DNA of 64,000 nt from Snodgrassella alvi (GCF_002777425.1 NZ_MDVC01000057.1:1-64000), one strand, 5' to 3'; positions 37,872 to 48,144 are shown, numbered from the stretch's first letter. The notes: a model not told the origin generated them from the sequence alone. Made by a program: numbers and translations.

Positions 37872-39269
37872 CTACTGAACAGTTTTAGGACGGTATCGCT
37901 CCAACAGCATATTATTGAATTTATTTTCAGGGTCTAGCCGCGCTTTAAGTTTAAAAAACTGCTCTGCTTGTGGATATGCGCGCTGAAACTGTTCAGGAGT
38001 TGCATGCAACTGATAAGGTAAAAAATAACTACCGCCGTTTGCCAGTACAGCATCTATTAACTCTCGAGTCCACATACCTACCTGCTCTTTACTGCGTCCA
38101 TCAGTAGCCTGCTGATAATAAATAACAAAAGCAAATACCTCAGTTCTTGCCCATGCCAGCAGCGAACCGCTATCGGGATTTGCATGCCTAATAGAAATAT
38201 TGACAACATTAGCCCGATGTTTTTTCAGGATAGCAACTAGCTCAGGATAAAAATCGTCAAACCGCTCTACTGGTATAAAATATTCTTCCAGAGCAAAACT
38301 TTTATTTTTTTCAGCAATAGGTTCTAAGCTGGCTACATCATAACTGGCCTCATAATTACGCCACATCACCGGTTGCTTTACATAATGCAGATCATCACGT
38401 AATTTGCGCAACTCCTTGCCCAAATCAGATGCAGCCACAATTTTCAGTTTTTGTTCCTGCTTGCGTGAACGTTTAAAGGGCGGTCTTAACCTACTAAAAA
38501 TAGTTAGTGGTTCTTGCGTTTGTTCAAAAGTGACTACACGAACTTTTTTAAAATCAGGCGGATACATTATAGCATTGTGAAATATTGCGGCCTTATCAGA
38601 ACGAACATGTTGAGAGAAGTACTGAGAATACTGTGTAATTGGCATCACTCTACTAATCCGTTTTACCTTAACATTATCAGCAAGCCGTAAAGTTACTTCC
38701 GTGATAACGCCCAAGCCACCATAACCACCAATAGCGCCATAAAATATGTCCTGATTTTCTTGCGGACTGGCTATTACTACCGAACCATCAGCCAGTACAA
38801 TTTTGAACTGCTCAACAGACAGGATAATAGGCCCTTCACCAATATAACGACCATGCACATTCACACCTAATGAACCGCCAATGCTGAAATTGGCATAGCT
38901 TTGCATGATTTTTACCGATAATCCATAAGGATCAATTAATTCCTGTACCTGACGCCAGCTTGCACCGGCCTCAATGGTTAACAGCTTCTGTTCAGGATTA
39001 AAAGCAATCACATGATTTAGCTTGCGCGTATCTATCTGGAGCGCACCCGGCATCGCCGTTTGTCCGCCCATGCTGTACTTGCCTCCAGCGATGCTGATTG
39101 AACCTGAAGTGCTTTTAACCAGCTCGGCGACTTGTCGGGTAGATTCTGGCTGCACGACAGCAGCTACTTGTACTGGTGTCATCCCAGTAACATCATTTAC
39201 AACCACGGCATGTGTTTTAAACGACAGCAACAGGCAAAGACAGCAATACAACAAATTTAATTTTTTCAT
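37872..39269 (-). CDS. Secreted FAD-binding oxidoreductase (PCMH/VAO family)
   Basis: A 465-residue protein with a Sec signal (MKKLNLLYCCLCLLLSF...THA) and a VAO-type FAD domain: VVQPESTRQVAELVKSTSG, ISIAGGKYSMGGQTAM and SIGGSLGVNVHGRYIGEGPI are the PCMH/FAD-binding features; the C-terminal part resembles sugar-lactone oxidases (FKLKARLDPENKFNN). The start at ATG 39269 was chosen for the signal. The substrate is unknown; oxidation of a sugar or lactone in the periplasm is possible. The gene faces leftwards with no close operon partner. Confidence 0.82.
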   Translation of the reverse strand: MKKLNLLYCCLCLLLSFKTHAVVVNDVTGMTPVQVAAVVQPESTRQVAELVKSTSGSISIAGGKYSMGGQTAMPGALQIDTRKLNHVIAFNPEQKLLTIEAGASWRQVQELIDPYGLSVKIMQSYANFSIGGSLGVNVHGRYIGEGPIILSVEQFKIVLADGSVVIASPQENQDIFYGAIGGYGGLGVITEVTLRLADNVKVKRISRVMPITQYSQYFSQHVRSDKAAIFHNAIMYPPDFKKVRVVTFEQTQEPLTIFSRLRPPFKRSRKQEQKLKIVAASDLGKELRKLRDDLHYVKQPVMWRNYEASYDVASLEPIAEKNKSFALEEYFIPVERFDDFYPELVAILKKHRANVVNISIRHANPDSGSLLAWARTEVFAFVIYYQQATDGRSKEQVGMWTRELIDAVLANGGSYFLPYQLHATPEQFQRAYPQAEQFFKLKARLDPENKFNNMLLERYRPKTVQ

Positions 39270-39420
39270 TATCAAGTAATATATATTTGATATAGCCAAA
39301 GCCGATTAGCAATTTTATCTGTGCTAAACAAGTAAATAAAAGATATATATTATCTATATTTAACAAAAATCAAATATTTTCAGCCAATTGCAAAAAATTT
39401 GATGACTTTCGCTTTTACTT

Positions 39421-40110
39421 AATAATCTGAGTATCCACATAATCCATACTAATATCCTGATAACAGGCACGGTGAGTCAGATACCCCCCTGCACCAAAAA
39501 ATCTACACCGGCTTTTGCCACAGCCAATATTGTATCCGCACGCAGATTATCTAAAGCCTCAGTCTGATACTGTACTTTACACCTGCTTACTGCCTTGTGC
39601 GGTTCTTCTATCGACATATTACCTAGCAATACCAAGCCGATATCGATACGCAACTCCCAGAATATCCGCTTCCACCGCTATCAGATGGCCAGCATCAACT
39701 TGGGCTTGACGCACAGTGGTCACAATAGCATTTCCGTGCCAAAGCAATATAATTATCTTTAAATTAAAATAACAATATACAGACCTATGCAGTAATTTCA
39801 GCTACAGCCCATTTCTTACTGCATAATTTGGAATTGCGTATACGCCAGCACCACCACCGATAGCTGGTCACACTGATGTATCTCAACTGTATATCATTGG
39901 TAAAACAGCCACCCATAGCAGACTGCATGGCACTAATCATATGGCCAGTAATTCCTCCGCTTGAATGTGTTGTAATCCAACGGATTGCCGCCGCTGTTAT
40001 TGCAGCACCACCACAACAATCTCTGGCGGAACCGCTAAATTTGGATACAAATCTGCCCAATTTCCAATAGCAGGAGCTTTTACCATCCGTACACACCGAT
40101 TTGTATCCAA
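39421..40110 (-). pseudogene. nadC: Degraded nicotinate-nucleotide pyrophosphorylase (nadC) remnant
   Basis: Minus-strand translation in shifting frames gives NadC-like pieces: PNYAVRNGL, then HGNAIVTTVRQAQVDAGHLIAVEADILG, LGNMSIEEPHKAV, ALDNLRADTILAVAKAGVDFLVQGG, and LTHRACYQDISM at the C-terminal end. Several frameshifts and stops separate them. The part above 39850 (for example GGAAITAAAIRW) is less clear. In NadC these regions bind quinolinate and PRPP for NAD synthesis. The copy cannot make the enzyme; whether an intact nadC exists elsewhere is unknown. Confidence 0.6.
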
Positions 40111-40224
40111 ACAGCCCAATCTGAATAAACTAACACTGGAAACCCCGCCTTACTGCTGGAGCAAGCTGACCTTAATCAGCAAATAAATTGGGGGATGCAT
40201 TTTATTCTTGACCGGCAAGAGAAG

Positions 40225-40743
40225 TTATAAGTGAACTTTACGTTGCGCACACTGTTTTCTGGCTGCTTCAACTGCCTGATTGAGTCTGGCTTCAGTAAGC
40301 GAGCCCAGCAATGCCTGCTGAAACCCGCATCTGGGGGCCCGTACCTGTGTAAATGGTACACCACCAATCCCATTGCCTAATTGCTTCATCCAGGCACGGC
40401 TATCTGTACCGGTATAACGATACAATGGATATCGTACAGGCACTCGCTGAGTAAAACGTTGTAAATTAGCATCAGTATCCAGAGCCACCCCTACCACAGC
40501 AACCGTACCTTTACCAGAACGTTGTTGCTGCTGATACCAGCGTGACAACATGGGCATTTCTTTCCGGCAGGGCGTACACCAGGTTGCCCAGATATTGACC
40601 ACAAGTATCGGCTTATCCTTTGGTAAAACTGCAGCCTTACCCTGAGGCCAGCTTTGCAATTCTGCGGCCTGTAAACGAATACAACCTAAAAACAACACAC
40701 TAAATAAAAATATTTTTTTTAAAAGCCCGGCTGACTGAGACAT
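40225..40743 (-). CDS. TlpA-family periplasmic thioredoxin-like protein
   Basis: A 172-residue protein with an N-terminal signal or anchor (KIFLFSVLFLGCIRLQAA) and a thioredoxin fold: VVNIWATWCTPCRKEMPML carries the redox CTPC site and VGVALDTDANLQRF follows. A cis-Pro segment GGVPFT is near residue 128. This is typical of TlpA/ResA proteins that reduce disulphides in the periplasm, for example in cytochrome c maturation. No cytochrome gene is adjacent. It is divergent from the arsC-like gene. Confidence 0.85.
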   Translation of the reverse strand: MSQSAGLLKKIFLFSVLFLGCIRLQAAELQSWPQGKAAVLPKDKPILVVNIWATWCTPCRKEMPMLSRWYQQQQRSGKGTVAVVGVALDTDANLQRFTQRVPVRYPLYRYTGTDSRAWMKQLGNGIGGVPFTQVRAPRCGFQQALLGSLTEARLNQAVEAARKQCAQRKVHL

Positions 40744-41020
40744 ATCCTTACCTGAATATTACATTTTAATAGCATTAATTATAGAATACTTCATATATAA
40801 TTTAGCAGCACAAATAATAGGGAAGCAGTTAGCTTTCATTTCTATTCTTCTATCCTGCAGCAATCCACTGAATTATGTAACTAAAATCAGATAATCCATT
40901 TACATCAATCACAAAAATCAGCTTAACCCTTAAAATAATTAATAATACTTGTCAAAATTGAAAGTTTCGTCCACACTTCCAATTTAGATTTTTCATTTCT
41001 TTAGAAGTTCAGGGATAATC

Positions 41021-41377
41021 ATGACAAATACCGTCATACTGTACCACAACCCGAATTGTTCCAAATCACGCGCTGCTTTGTCCTTACTTCAGGTACGCAA
41101 CGTCGACACCAAAGTTATCCCCTACCTGACCGAACCATTAACCGAGGCACAGATTCGCGTACTGAAACGGAAACTCGCGATTAACTCAGCACGGGAAATG
41201 ATGCGCAGTAAAGATGATCTCTTTAAGCAACTGAATTTGCGCGAAGCCGATGAAGATACGCTGATAGCAGCCATGGCAGCACATCCTATATTGATAGAAC
41301 GGCCAATAGCAGTAATTGGCGAACATGCCGCCATAGGGCGCCCGTTAACTAATATTGAAGCTTTACTTGAACAGTAA
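41021..41377 (+). CDS. arsC: ArsC/Spx-family arsenate reductase-like protein
   Basis: A 118-residue glutaredoxin-related protein. It begins TNTVILYHNPNCSKSRAALSLL with the catalytic cysteine (Cys12 region, CSKS), has the EPLTEAQIRVL segment and the conserved LIERPIAVIG. A similar fold occurs in Spx and YffB, so activity on arsenate is not proven. No arsenical-resistance operon is adjacent. A YdcF-like gene starts directly after its stop codon. Confidence 0.85.
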   Translation: MTNTVILYHNPNCSKSRAALSLLQVRNVDTKVIPYLTEPLTEAQIRVLKRKLAINSAREMMRSKDDLFKQLNLREADEDTLIAAMAAHPILIERPIAVIGEHAAIGRPLTNIEALLEQ

Positions 41378-42037
41378 ATGAACACCGGCACTAATTTTGG
41401 TTTCTGGTACTGTTTGCGTAGCGTTATCGTTGCCGGTAGCCTGTTTGTTGGAACCAATTTTGCCATTAGTGTTGCTACAGTCTACCAATTCAGCCATCCG
41501 CAAGTACTTAGTGAGGCCGATGCAGCAATCGTACTTGGTGCAGCAGCATGGGATAAACGCCCGTCTCCGGTTTTTCGCGAACGCATTAATCATGCTATCA
41601 ATCTGTACCGTACCGGCAAAGTAAAAAAAATTTTATTTACTGGTGGCAGCCCCAAGAGCGGTTTTATGACTGAAGCCGCAGTTGGCCGGCGCTATGCAAT
41701 CCGCCACGGCGTAGATGCCAGTGATATTATCTACGAAAACCATTCGCGTGATACCTGGCAGAATCTGGTTAATGCACAAGCTATTGCCGAAGATAATGAC
41801 TTAGACAGTTTTATCATCGTCAGCGACCCCTATCATCTGGCACGTGCCAACTTTATGGCGCGCGATCTGGGTTTGAATGTTCAGGTTTCGCCTACCCCCA
41901 CTACCCGTTATACCGCCACTCAATCTAAATTGCGTTTTCTGGCACAGGAAAGCTATACACTTATGATGTATCAATGGGTAAAACTTCTGGCACATTTTCC
42001 GCAGCTTATCCATAAGTTACACACCAAATTCTTGTAA
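41378..42037 (+). CDS. YdcF/SanA-like (DUF218) protein
   Basis: A 219-residue protein with one N-terminal membrane segment (about 8-35) and a DUF218 domain: ADAAIVLGAAAWDKRPSP, RINHAINLYRTGKVKKILFTGG, the ENHSRDTWQN motif and FIIVSDPYHLARANFMAR. SanA/YdcF proteins act at the cell envelope and some bind S-adenosylmethionine. The ATG begins at the base after the arsC-like stop (TAA ATG), so the two are translationally coupled. Confidence 0.85.
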   Translation: MNTGTNFGFWYCLRSVIVAGSLFVGTNFAISVATVYQFSHPQVLSEADAAIVLGAAAWDKRPSPVFRERINHAINLYRTGKVKKILFTGGSPKSGFMTEAAVGRRYAIRHGVDASDIIYENHSRDTWQNLVNAQAIAEDNDLDSFIIVSDPYHLARANFMARDLGLNVQVSPTPTTRYTATQSKLRFLAQESYTLMMYQWVKLLAHFPQLIHKLHTKFL

Positions 42038-42359
42038 TTATTTCGAATTCACTATCTTCCTGTATAAACTTATTCAGAAATCCCCGCTTTGACAGAATCA
42101 GCACACTTCACCTTTTATTACAGGTATTTATAAACTGAAATCTGTTACAGCAAATTTCGCAAGGCTAAATAACTTCACAACTACTTCTCCCTGTATGTCA
42201 TAAAAATACCGGTAAGCATAGGCAGTCATTTTTTTCCATAGCCGACAATACTGGCTAAAAAACCACCAAAGGCCATTAACCCTGTCGGGCAATCGATAGT
42301 ATGATTAATCCCTGACATCGAATCATTCGACATATTTACTATTAGCAAAGGCTCAAATC
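42038..42359. other. Intergenic region before hemL
   Basis: No supported gene. A roughly 30-codon minus-strand frame ending near 42228 (PTGLMAFGGFLASIVGYGKK) is too short to judge. Confidence 0.4.
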
Positions 42360-43649
42360 ATGGATCGAAACCAGCAACTCTTCGAACAGGCAAAAGCCAT
42401 CATTCCGGGTGGAGTGAATTCTCCGGTACGCGCTTTTGGCAGCGTAGGCGGCATTCCCCGCTTTATTAATAAAGCACAGGGAGCATATGTATGGGATGAA
42501 AACCAGAACCGTTATATCGATTATGTTGGTTCATGGGGGCCGGCTATTGTCGGACATGCGCATTCAGAAGTAGTTGCCGCAGTGTGTCAGGCTGCCGAAA
42601 AAGGCCTGTCTTTTGGTGCGCCCACTGAGAATGAAATCCGTATGGCCGAGGAAATTCGCCATATTATGCCCAGTATGGAGCAAATCCGTCTGGTCAGCTC
42701 TGGTACGGAAGCCACCATGAGTGCCATTCGTGTGGCCAGAGGCTTTACCGGACGCGACAACATCATCAAATTCGAAGGCTGTTATCATGGTCATTCCGAC
42801 AGCCTGCTGGTTAAAGCCGGTTCCGGTCTGCTAACTTTCGGCCATCCCAGCTCAGCCGGTGTACCTGAAGACTTCAGCCGCCACACTCTGGTTCTGCCTT
42901 ATAATGATGTAGAGGCACTGCAACAGATATTTGCCAGCCAGGGCGACAATATTGCCTGTGTGATTGTTGAACCGATTGCTGGCAATATGAACATGATTCC
43001 AGCCTCACCAGAGTTTGTTCAGGCGCTGCGCACCCTTACTGAACAGCACGGCAGCGTCCTGATTTACGATGAAGTAATGACCGGTTTTCGTGTTGCTCTG
43101 GGCGGCGCACAGTCAATTCATGGCATCAAACCCGATTTAACCACAATTGGCAAAATCATTGGCGGTGGTATGCCTGTTGCTGCTTTTGGCGGTCGCGCAG
43201 ATATCATGGCCTGTGTTTCACCATTAGGTGCGGTTTATCAGGCAGGTACACTATCCGGTAATCCGGTATGTGTGGCAGCCGGACTGAAAACACTGGAAAT
43301 CATACAGCGCCCCGATTTTTACACCACCCTAAGCGCACGCACTCAAGAGCTCAGTAATGGACTGGCAGCAATAGCCCATGAAGCCAATATTCCATTCAGT
43401 ACTCGCAGTATCGGTGGCATGTTTGGCTTTTACTTTACCGCCGAGCTGCCAAATTGTTTTGCAGACATGCAGCACAGCAATCAGGTATTGTTTAAAGCGT
43501 TTTTCCATGCCATGTTGTCACGCGGTGTGGCATTTGCGCCATCCGCATATGAAGCCTGTTTTGTCTCCGCTGCTCATAGTAGTGAAATCATTGCCGATAC
43601 CCTCGGTCTGGCCGCAGAAGCATTTACCGAAATTGCACGCACTGTCTGA
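42360..43649 (+). CDS. hemL: Glutamate-1-semialdehyde 2,1-aminomutase
   Basis: A PLP enzyme that makes 5-aminolevulinate from the product of HemA, so both C5-pathway steps are in this window. The 429-residue protein has the PLP lysine in [11 protein letters not shown] (Lys265), with [15 protein letters not shown] and [19 protein letters not shown] earlier and [10 protein letters not shown] in the middle. Length is normal. A terminator follows. Confidence 0.97.
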   Translation: MDRNQQLFEQAKAIIPGGVNSPVRAFGSVGGIPRFINKAQGAYVWDENQNRYIDYVGSWGPAIVGHAHSEVVAAVCQAAEKGLSFGAPTENEIRMAEEIRHIMPSMEQIRLVSSGTEATMSAIRVARGFTGRDNIIKFEGCYHGHSDSLLVKAGSGLLTFGHPSSAGVPEDFSRHTLVLPYNDVEALQQIFASQGDNIACVIVEPIAGNMNMIPASPEFVQALRTLTEQHGSVLIYDEVMTGFRVALGGAQSIHGIKPDLTTIGKIIGGGMPVAAFGGRADIMACVSPLGAVYQAGTLSGNPVCVAAGLKTLEIIQRPDFYTTLSARTQELSNGLAAIAHEANIPFSTRSIGGMFGFYFTAELPNCFADMQHSNQVLFKAFFHAMLSRGVAFAPSAYEACFVSAAHSSEIIADTLGLAAEAFTEIARTV

Positions 43650-43662
43650 ATATAATAATTAT

Positions 43663-43704
43663 TACCGGCGTGCACCTCATTTGGGGCAGACGCCGGTATT
43701 TTTT
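43663..43704 (+). terminator. Terminator after hemL
   Basis: TACCGGCG and CGCCGGTA pair around a 20-nt loop, followed by a T tract. Confidence 0.75.
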
Positions 43705-44339
43705 ACCTGCTCAGCAAACCAACCTTAACTGATAGCCATGCATTTCCAGTAATGCTTTTCTGTTCAAGCACAACACACCCGTTTTTTCATATTACTGAAT
43801 CTATAGCGCTCTACTTAATGAACGCAGTACTTAATTTATCGGTCAATCACGCTGATAGAGTTTCTGACTAGAATACCTCCTGAGCAAGCCGCTTGATAAA
43901 GTGCGTACACACAAGATTTGTGTCATTGTTTGCCATCGACACTCTCGTTATTTGCTGCAAGCTATAAATCCAGTTTACTTATAGCCAATTGTCATAACTA
44001 TAAATTATCTATTTTTCTACCTTCTTCCTTGCCTACCCTTTTAAATAGTGATTCACAGCAAATATGCTTTTTACCGCCCTTACATTTGTTGCAGTCACGT
44101 TCATATCCATGATTTTTCTGCTATATTTTCAGTACAATCAGTTCTTGGCAATGGCTTTAAATTTAAAGAATAAAATTAACAAAACCATAAAATATAATAG
44201 ATATATTATTATATAATTACAAAAAATTAACAATAAAAAACAATTAACTAAGTCTCGCCTAAGTATTTAGAGCCATACTGTGCATTAACAAGAACCGAGA
44301 TGGTTATTGTCCCAAATTACTTTTTAATGGAGATCTGTC
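43705..44339. other. AT-rich region between hemL and the Asr-like gene
   Basis: No supported gene. The last 200 bp are very AT-rich (near 44160-44240) and may hold the promoter of the small secreted protein. A 64-codon frame at 43918-44112 looks like chance. Confidence 0.45.
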
Positions 44340-44627
44340 ATGAAAAAAATTACTGCTGCTGTTGTAAGTGCTATTTTCGGTTTAACTGCTGCTGCTTCTT
44401 TTGCCGCTCCTGTTGCTGCAACCACCACTACTACCACTAACACTTCTGCTTCTACTACATCCGTTAAACCAGCTACCACTTCGGTTAAACCTGCCGCCAA
44501 AGTTGTTAAACCAGCTGCGAAAAAAACTCACGTAAGAAAAGTACATGCTAAAAAAGCCCATACCAGAAAAGCAGATGCCAGCATGACTACTACCAAGCAA
44601 ACCACCACCACTACTGAAATCAATTAA
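44340..44627 (+). CDS. Asr-like acid-shock/low-complexity secreted protein
   Basis: A 95-residue protein with a Sec signal (MKKITAAVVSAIFGLTAAASFAA) and a mature part of almost only Ala, Thr, Lys, Ser, His and Val, in repeats such as TSVKPA. Acid-shock RNA proteins (Asr) of enterobacteria have the same design: short, signal-bearing and basic. A GGAGA ribosome binding site precedes the ATG. It is followed by a terminator and then a two-component system. Confidence 0.75.
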   Translation: MKKITAAVVSAIFGLTAAASFAAPVAATTTTTTNTSASTTSVKPATTSVKPAAKVVKPAAKKTHVRKVHAKKAHTRKADASMTTTKQTTTTTEIN

Positions 44628-44652
44628 TCAGCCAGCTGGTTAACATTAGAAT

Positions 44653-44684
44653 AAAACCGTTTCAGGAACACTGAAGCGGTTTTT
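44653..44684 (+). terminator. Terminator after the Asr-like gene
   Basis: AAAACCGTTTCAG and CTGAAGCGGTTTTT form a strong hairpin with a T tract. Confidence 0.8.
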
Positions 44685-44755
44685 GTTATCATAGACATCT
44701 CTAAGCCTGATTTCATACAGGCTGCTTATCAGTCTATGTGGAAAAATGTTAACCC

Positions 44756-45418
44756 ATGCGAATTCTACTTCTTGAAGACGACAAAATGATTGCAGAAGCG
44801 CTAAGCGACATGCTTCATGGTGCCGGTTTTGCTGTCGATTGTGTTACAGACGGCCTAGCAGCAGAAAGTGCATTACAACCAGATATCTACGATATCGCCT
44901 TACTGGATATCGGTGTACCCAAACAGGACGGCTTAAGTGTGTTGCGCCACCTGCGCGCCAAAAACAGCGATTTACCCGTCATCCTGATTACTGCCCGTGA
45001 TACCGTAGAAGAACGCATTAATGGTCTGGACAGTGGCGCCGACGACTACGTGATCAAACCATTTGCTCCTGCTGAATTACTGGCCCGTATCCGGGCTTTA
45101 TTGCGCCGGCGCAGTGGACATGTCAATCCTGTACTGAGCAATGGCATTATCACATTAAACCCGGCCACCAGAGAAGTTAGCGCCAATGGTCTGGTTACCC
45201 GCCTGTCAGCACGGGAATACGCTCTGCTTTACAGTTTATTGCTGCAACCGGGTACCATACTGTCCCGGCAGGAACTGGAAGAAAAAATTTATGGCTGGAA
45301 TGAAGAAGTGGAGAGCAATGCCGTGGAAGTGGTCATTCATGGAATTCGCAAAAAGCTCGGCAGCAATGTCATTAAAAATGTGCGAGGACTGGGATGGCTA
45401 GTGGATCGACGCGGATAG
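44756..45418 (+). CDS. OmpR-family response regulator (PmrA/QseB-like)
   Basis: A 220-residue DNA-binding regulator. The receiver domain has the acidic pocket EDD (7-9), phosphoacceptor Asp51 (LLDIGVP) and Lys in DDYVIKPFAP; the C-terminal winged helix has LSAREYALLYSLLLQPG and VVIHGIRKKLGSNVIKNVRG. The closest look is to PmrA/BasR, QseB and TctD regulators. The histidine kinase gene overlaps its 3' end by 25 bp, so they are a coupled pair. Its target is not shown, but the Asr-like gene is adjacent. Confidence 0.92.
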   Translation: MRILLLEDDKMIAEALSDMLHGAGFAVDCVTDGLAAESALQPDIYDIALLDIGVPKQDGLSVLRHLRAKNSDLPVILITARDTVEERINGLDSGADDYVIKPFAPAELLARIRALLRRRSGHVNPVLSNGIITLNPATREVSANGLVTRLSAREYALLYSLLLQPGTILSRQELEEKIYGWNEEVESNAVEVVIHGIRKKLGSNVIKNVRGLGWLVDRRG

Positions 45419-46785
45419 TATCATCACTACAATGGCGTTTATTATTGGTTTTAACCATTGTGGTCACCTTTATCGCCATTATTGGTGACATTCTTGCCTA
45501 TCAGACCGCTTTTCGGGAAACTCAGGATTTGCAGGATGCACAACTGGAACAGATTGCGCACTTACTTGACCCGCGCAGTGCCATATTGCGCAGAGATAAA
45601 CCAGAAGACCTCAACTTTCCCGAAAGCACCAGAACACTGCCCAAACCTCGTATTCTGGCACAAACCCTTGATTCACCCTATCTCAATATCCTGATGGGTG
45701 ATGACAATGCTGTACAGAATTTGCAGCAACTACAAGATGGCTTTCACAACTTTACCACCGTAGCCCGGCACTGGCGAGTTTACATCCTTAGTCGCGAACA
45801 CGAACGCATTATTGTTGCCCAGCGCACAGCATACCGTAATCATATTGCCAAAGACAGCGCACTGAGTGTAGTGTGGCCATTTCTTATTCTTATGCCTATC
45901 TTATGGCTGTTTACCGCCATCTGGATTCGCCGCCTGTTCCGGGCAACACAGGAAATGAGTACCGAATTAACTGCACGTAATGCCAATGATTTATCACCAC
46001 TGGATACCAGGCACGTACCCACTGAAATCCGCCCTTTCATCACCGCACTAAACCGTCTCTTCAGCCAGCTACAGGCTGCAATTGAACTTGATAAAAAATT
46101 TATCAGTCATGCAGCACATGAGTTACGTACCCCCATCACTGCACTTACCATACAGATAGCCCGTTTTGACGAACCAAATTTAACCATTCAGGAACAGCAC
46201 AAACTTATTGGTCAGATCAAAGCCGGTATAGCACGCACCGAACAACTGCTTACCCAGCTATTATCCATGGCCAGAGCACAACATCAGCAACAACAGCACC
46301 TTATGCCGAATAATGTCTGTACTGCCTTGATGCCCTTACTACGCGACCTGATTGCAGAATTACTTCCTCTGGCTGAACAGAAGCAGCAGAACCTGAGTGT
46401 CGACATCGGTGAACACATCAAACTGCCCATCAGCAGCAATGATTTACAAACCATTCTGAAGAATATTCTGGTTAATGCCATCAAATACACACCCGCTAAC
46501 GGTCATATATGTATTCAAACCAGACCAACCACAGACAACCGGCTGGCTTTATGGATAGAAGACAGTGGCTATGGTATTTCTGAAACTGAACGAAAGCTGA
46601 TATTTGAACCGTTTTACCGCATTCTGGGCAATAATGAAAACGGCAGCGGCTTAGGACTGGCCATCGTTAAAACCCTGTGTGACCAATGGCATATAACCAT
46701 TCAGCTGGCAGACTCAAACCTGATAAATAGCCAACATAAGCCGGGACTGGCTGTTGGGCTGATATTTAACATCTATAATCAATAA
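45394..46785 (+). CDS. Sensor histidine kinase (QseC/PmrB-like)
   Basis: A 463-residue membrane kinase with a first transmembrane segment (about 16-38), a roughly 130-residue periplasmic sensor region with few conserved residues, a second segment (about 157-175), then a HAMP-like linker. The dimerisation/phosphoacceptor site is FISHAAHELRTPITAL with His242, and the ATP domain has N-box ILKNILVNAIKYTP and GSGLGLAIV. It probably phosphorylates the overlapping response regulator. The signal is unknown. Confidence 0.9.
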   Translation: MASGSTRIVSSLQWRLLLVLTIVVTFIAIIGDILAYQTAFRETQDLQDAQLEQIAHLLDPRSAILRRDKPEDLNFPESTRTLPKPRILAQTLDSPYLNILMGDDNAVQNLQQLQDGFHNFTTVARHWRVYILSREHERIIVAQRTAYRNHIAKDSALSVVWPFLILMPILWLFTAIWIRRLFRATQEMSTELTARNANDLSPLDTRHVPTEIRPFITALNRLFSQLQAAIELDKKFISHAAHELRTPITALTIQIARFDEPNLTIQEQHKLIGQIKAGIARTEQLLTQLLSMARAQHQQQQHLMPNNVCTALMPLLRDLIAELLPLAEQKQQNLSVDIGEHIKLPISSNDLQTILKNILVNAIKYTPANGHICIQTRPTTDNRLALWIEDSGYGISETERKLIFEPFYRILGNNENGSGLGLAIVKTLCDQWHITIQLADSNLINSQHKPGLAVGLIFNIYNQ

Positions 46786-47010
46786 ATTCAGACAAAACCC
46801 TGCCACTTACACCGGTTCATGTTCATTAAAACCAGATAGCATCAATAACAACCTTTATTTTCCCCTAAACGGATACAGAATAAAAACTTAAATACTCATT
46901 GACCCAAGCAATACTCAAAATATTTTTCTGCAAGGCTGATTGCAATCAAATGACCGATAAGATTTCTGCAAATTACTCTGTGCGCCAAATCTGATTTCAT
47001 TAAGCATAAA
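46786..47010. other. Intergenic region between the kinase and upp
   Basis: Nothing recognised apart from the upp terminator that follows. Confidence 0.4.
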
Positions 47011-47053
47011 TTAAAAAGACAGAAGCTCACATTGAGCATTCTGTCTTTTAAAA
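47011..47053 (-). terminator. Terminator after upp
   Basis: AAAAGACAG and CTGTCTTTT pair with an inner GCTCA/TGAGC arm, at the 3' side of the leftward upp gene. Confidence 0.65.
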
Positions 47054-47107
47054 TTGGCAAATTTTTCCCTGTCCACCAACAGACTGATTTAAAAACCGGC
47101 CAGTAGC

Positions 47108-47740
47108 TTACCAGTGTTTGGTACCAAAAATTTTGTCACCGGCATCGCCCAGTCCGGGGATAATATAGCCATTATCGTCCAGATGATCATCCAGAGCAGC
47201 GGTATAGATTGTCACATCCGGATGTGCTTCATTAACCGCTTTAACGCCTTCCGGAGCTGCTACCAATACCAGTGCCTTAATATCCTTGCACCCCTTCTTC
47301 TTGAGCAAGTCAATGGTTGCATTCATTGAACCACCGGTAGCCAGCATGGGGTCAATAATCAGTGCCGGACGTTTATCCATCTGACTGACAAATTTTTCAA
47401 AATAAGGTACCGGCTCCAGCGTCTCTTCATCACGCTGCAAACCTACTACGCTGATTTTAGCCGTAGGAATTAAATCCAGTACTCCATCCAGCATACCCAG
47501 CCCGGCGCGCAGAATAGGCACCACAGTAACAGTCTTGCCTTTAATCTGGTAAGCATCAATCTCACCACACCAGCCCTGCATTTTGACAATCTCTACATCA
47601 AAATCGCGACTGGCCTCATAAGCCATTAACCGTGCCAGTTCTTTTGTCAGCGTGCGAAAACGATAGGTACTGCAATCCTCTTCACGCATCAATGACAGTT
47701 TGTGCTTCACCAGCGGATGGTCAATCACATTGATATTCAT
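47108..47740 (-). CDS. upp: Uracil phosphoribosyltransferase
   Basis: Salvages uracil to UMP with PRPP. The 210-residue protein starts [19 protein letters not shown], chosen because it matches Upp starts and GGAACAGG precedes it; a frame from 47770 adds ten residues. It has [17 protein letters not shown] and the PRPP-binding loop [16 protein letters not shown], plus [12 protein letters not shown] at the C-terminus. It is last in a leftward gene group. Confidence 0.96.
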   Translation of the reverse strand: MNINVIDHPLVKHKLSLMREEDCSTYRFRTLTKELARLMAYEASRDFDVEIVKMQGWCGEIDAYQIKGKTVTVVPILRAGLGMLDGVLDLIPTAKISVVGLQRDEETLEPVPYFEKFVSQMDKRPALIIDPMLATGGSMNATIDLLKKKGCKDIKALVLVAAPEGVKAVNEAHPDVTIYTAALDDHLDDNGYIIPGLGDAGDKIFGTKHW

Positions 47741-47814
47741 AGCCTGTTCCAAAAATAATTCCTTTAACACTTAAATCAAAATAGTTAGCGAGAAATTCCC
47801 CGAACAGAATTCAG

Positions 47815-48126
47815 TCAGACAGAAGCCAGTAAAGTCTGCAATTCACCTGCTTCATACATTTCCAGCATAATGTCAGAACCACCAACAAATTCACCTTTTA
47901 CATACAGTTGCGGAATCGTTGGCCAGTCAGCATATTCCTTGATACCCTGACGGATATCATCATCTTCGAGCACATTAACAGTATAGAAATCCTTCAAGCC
48001 GGCCGCCTGCAAAATCTGCACAGCACGGGATGAAAAACCACACTGTGGAAACTGTTTTGTCCCTTTCATGAACAATACAACCGGATGTTCGGTAACAAGT
48101 GTTTTAATTCTTTCCTGAGTACTCAT
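47815..48126 (-). CDS. grxD: Monothiol glutaredoxin GrxD
   Basis: Binds and transfers iron-sulphur clusters using a CGFS active site, visible in [20 protein letters not shown] (Cys29). The 103-residue protein also has the [18 protein letters not shown] segment that binds glutathione. I chose ATG 48126 because AAGGA is spaced correctly; the ATG at 48132 sits directly on it. Length is normal. Confidence 0.95.
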   Translation of the reverse strand: MSTQERIKTLVTEHPVVLFMKGTKQFPQCGFSSRAVQILQAAGLKDFYTVNVLEDDDIRQGIKEYADWPTIPQLYVKGEFVGGSDIMLEMYEAGELQTLLASV

Positions 48127-48144
48127 GTACATTCCTTATTTCAT

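Noticed and set aside
43918-44112. 64-codon plus-strand frame upstream of the Asr-like gene
   Set aside because: Composition looks random and no start signal is seen.
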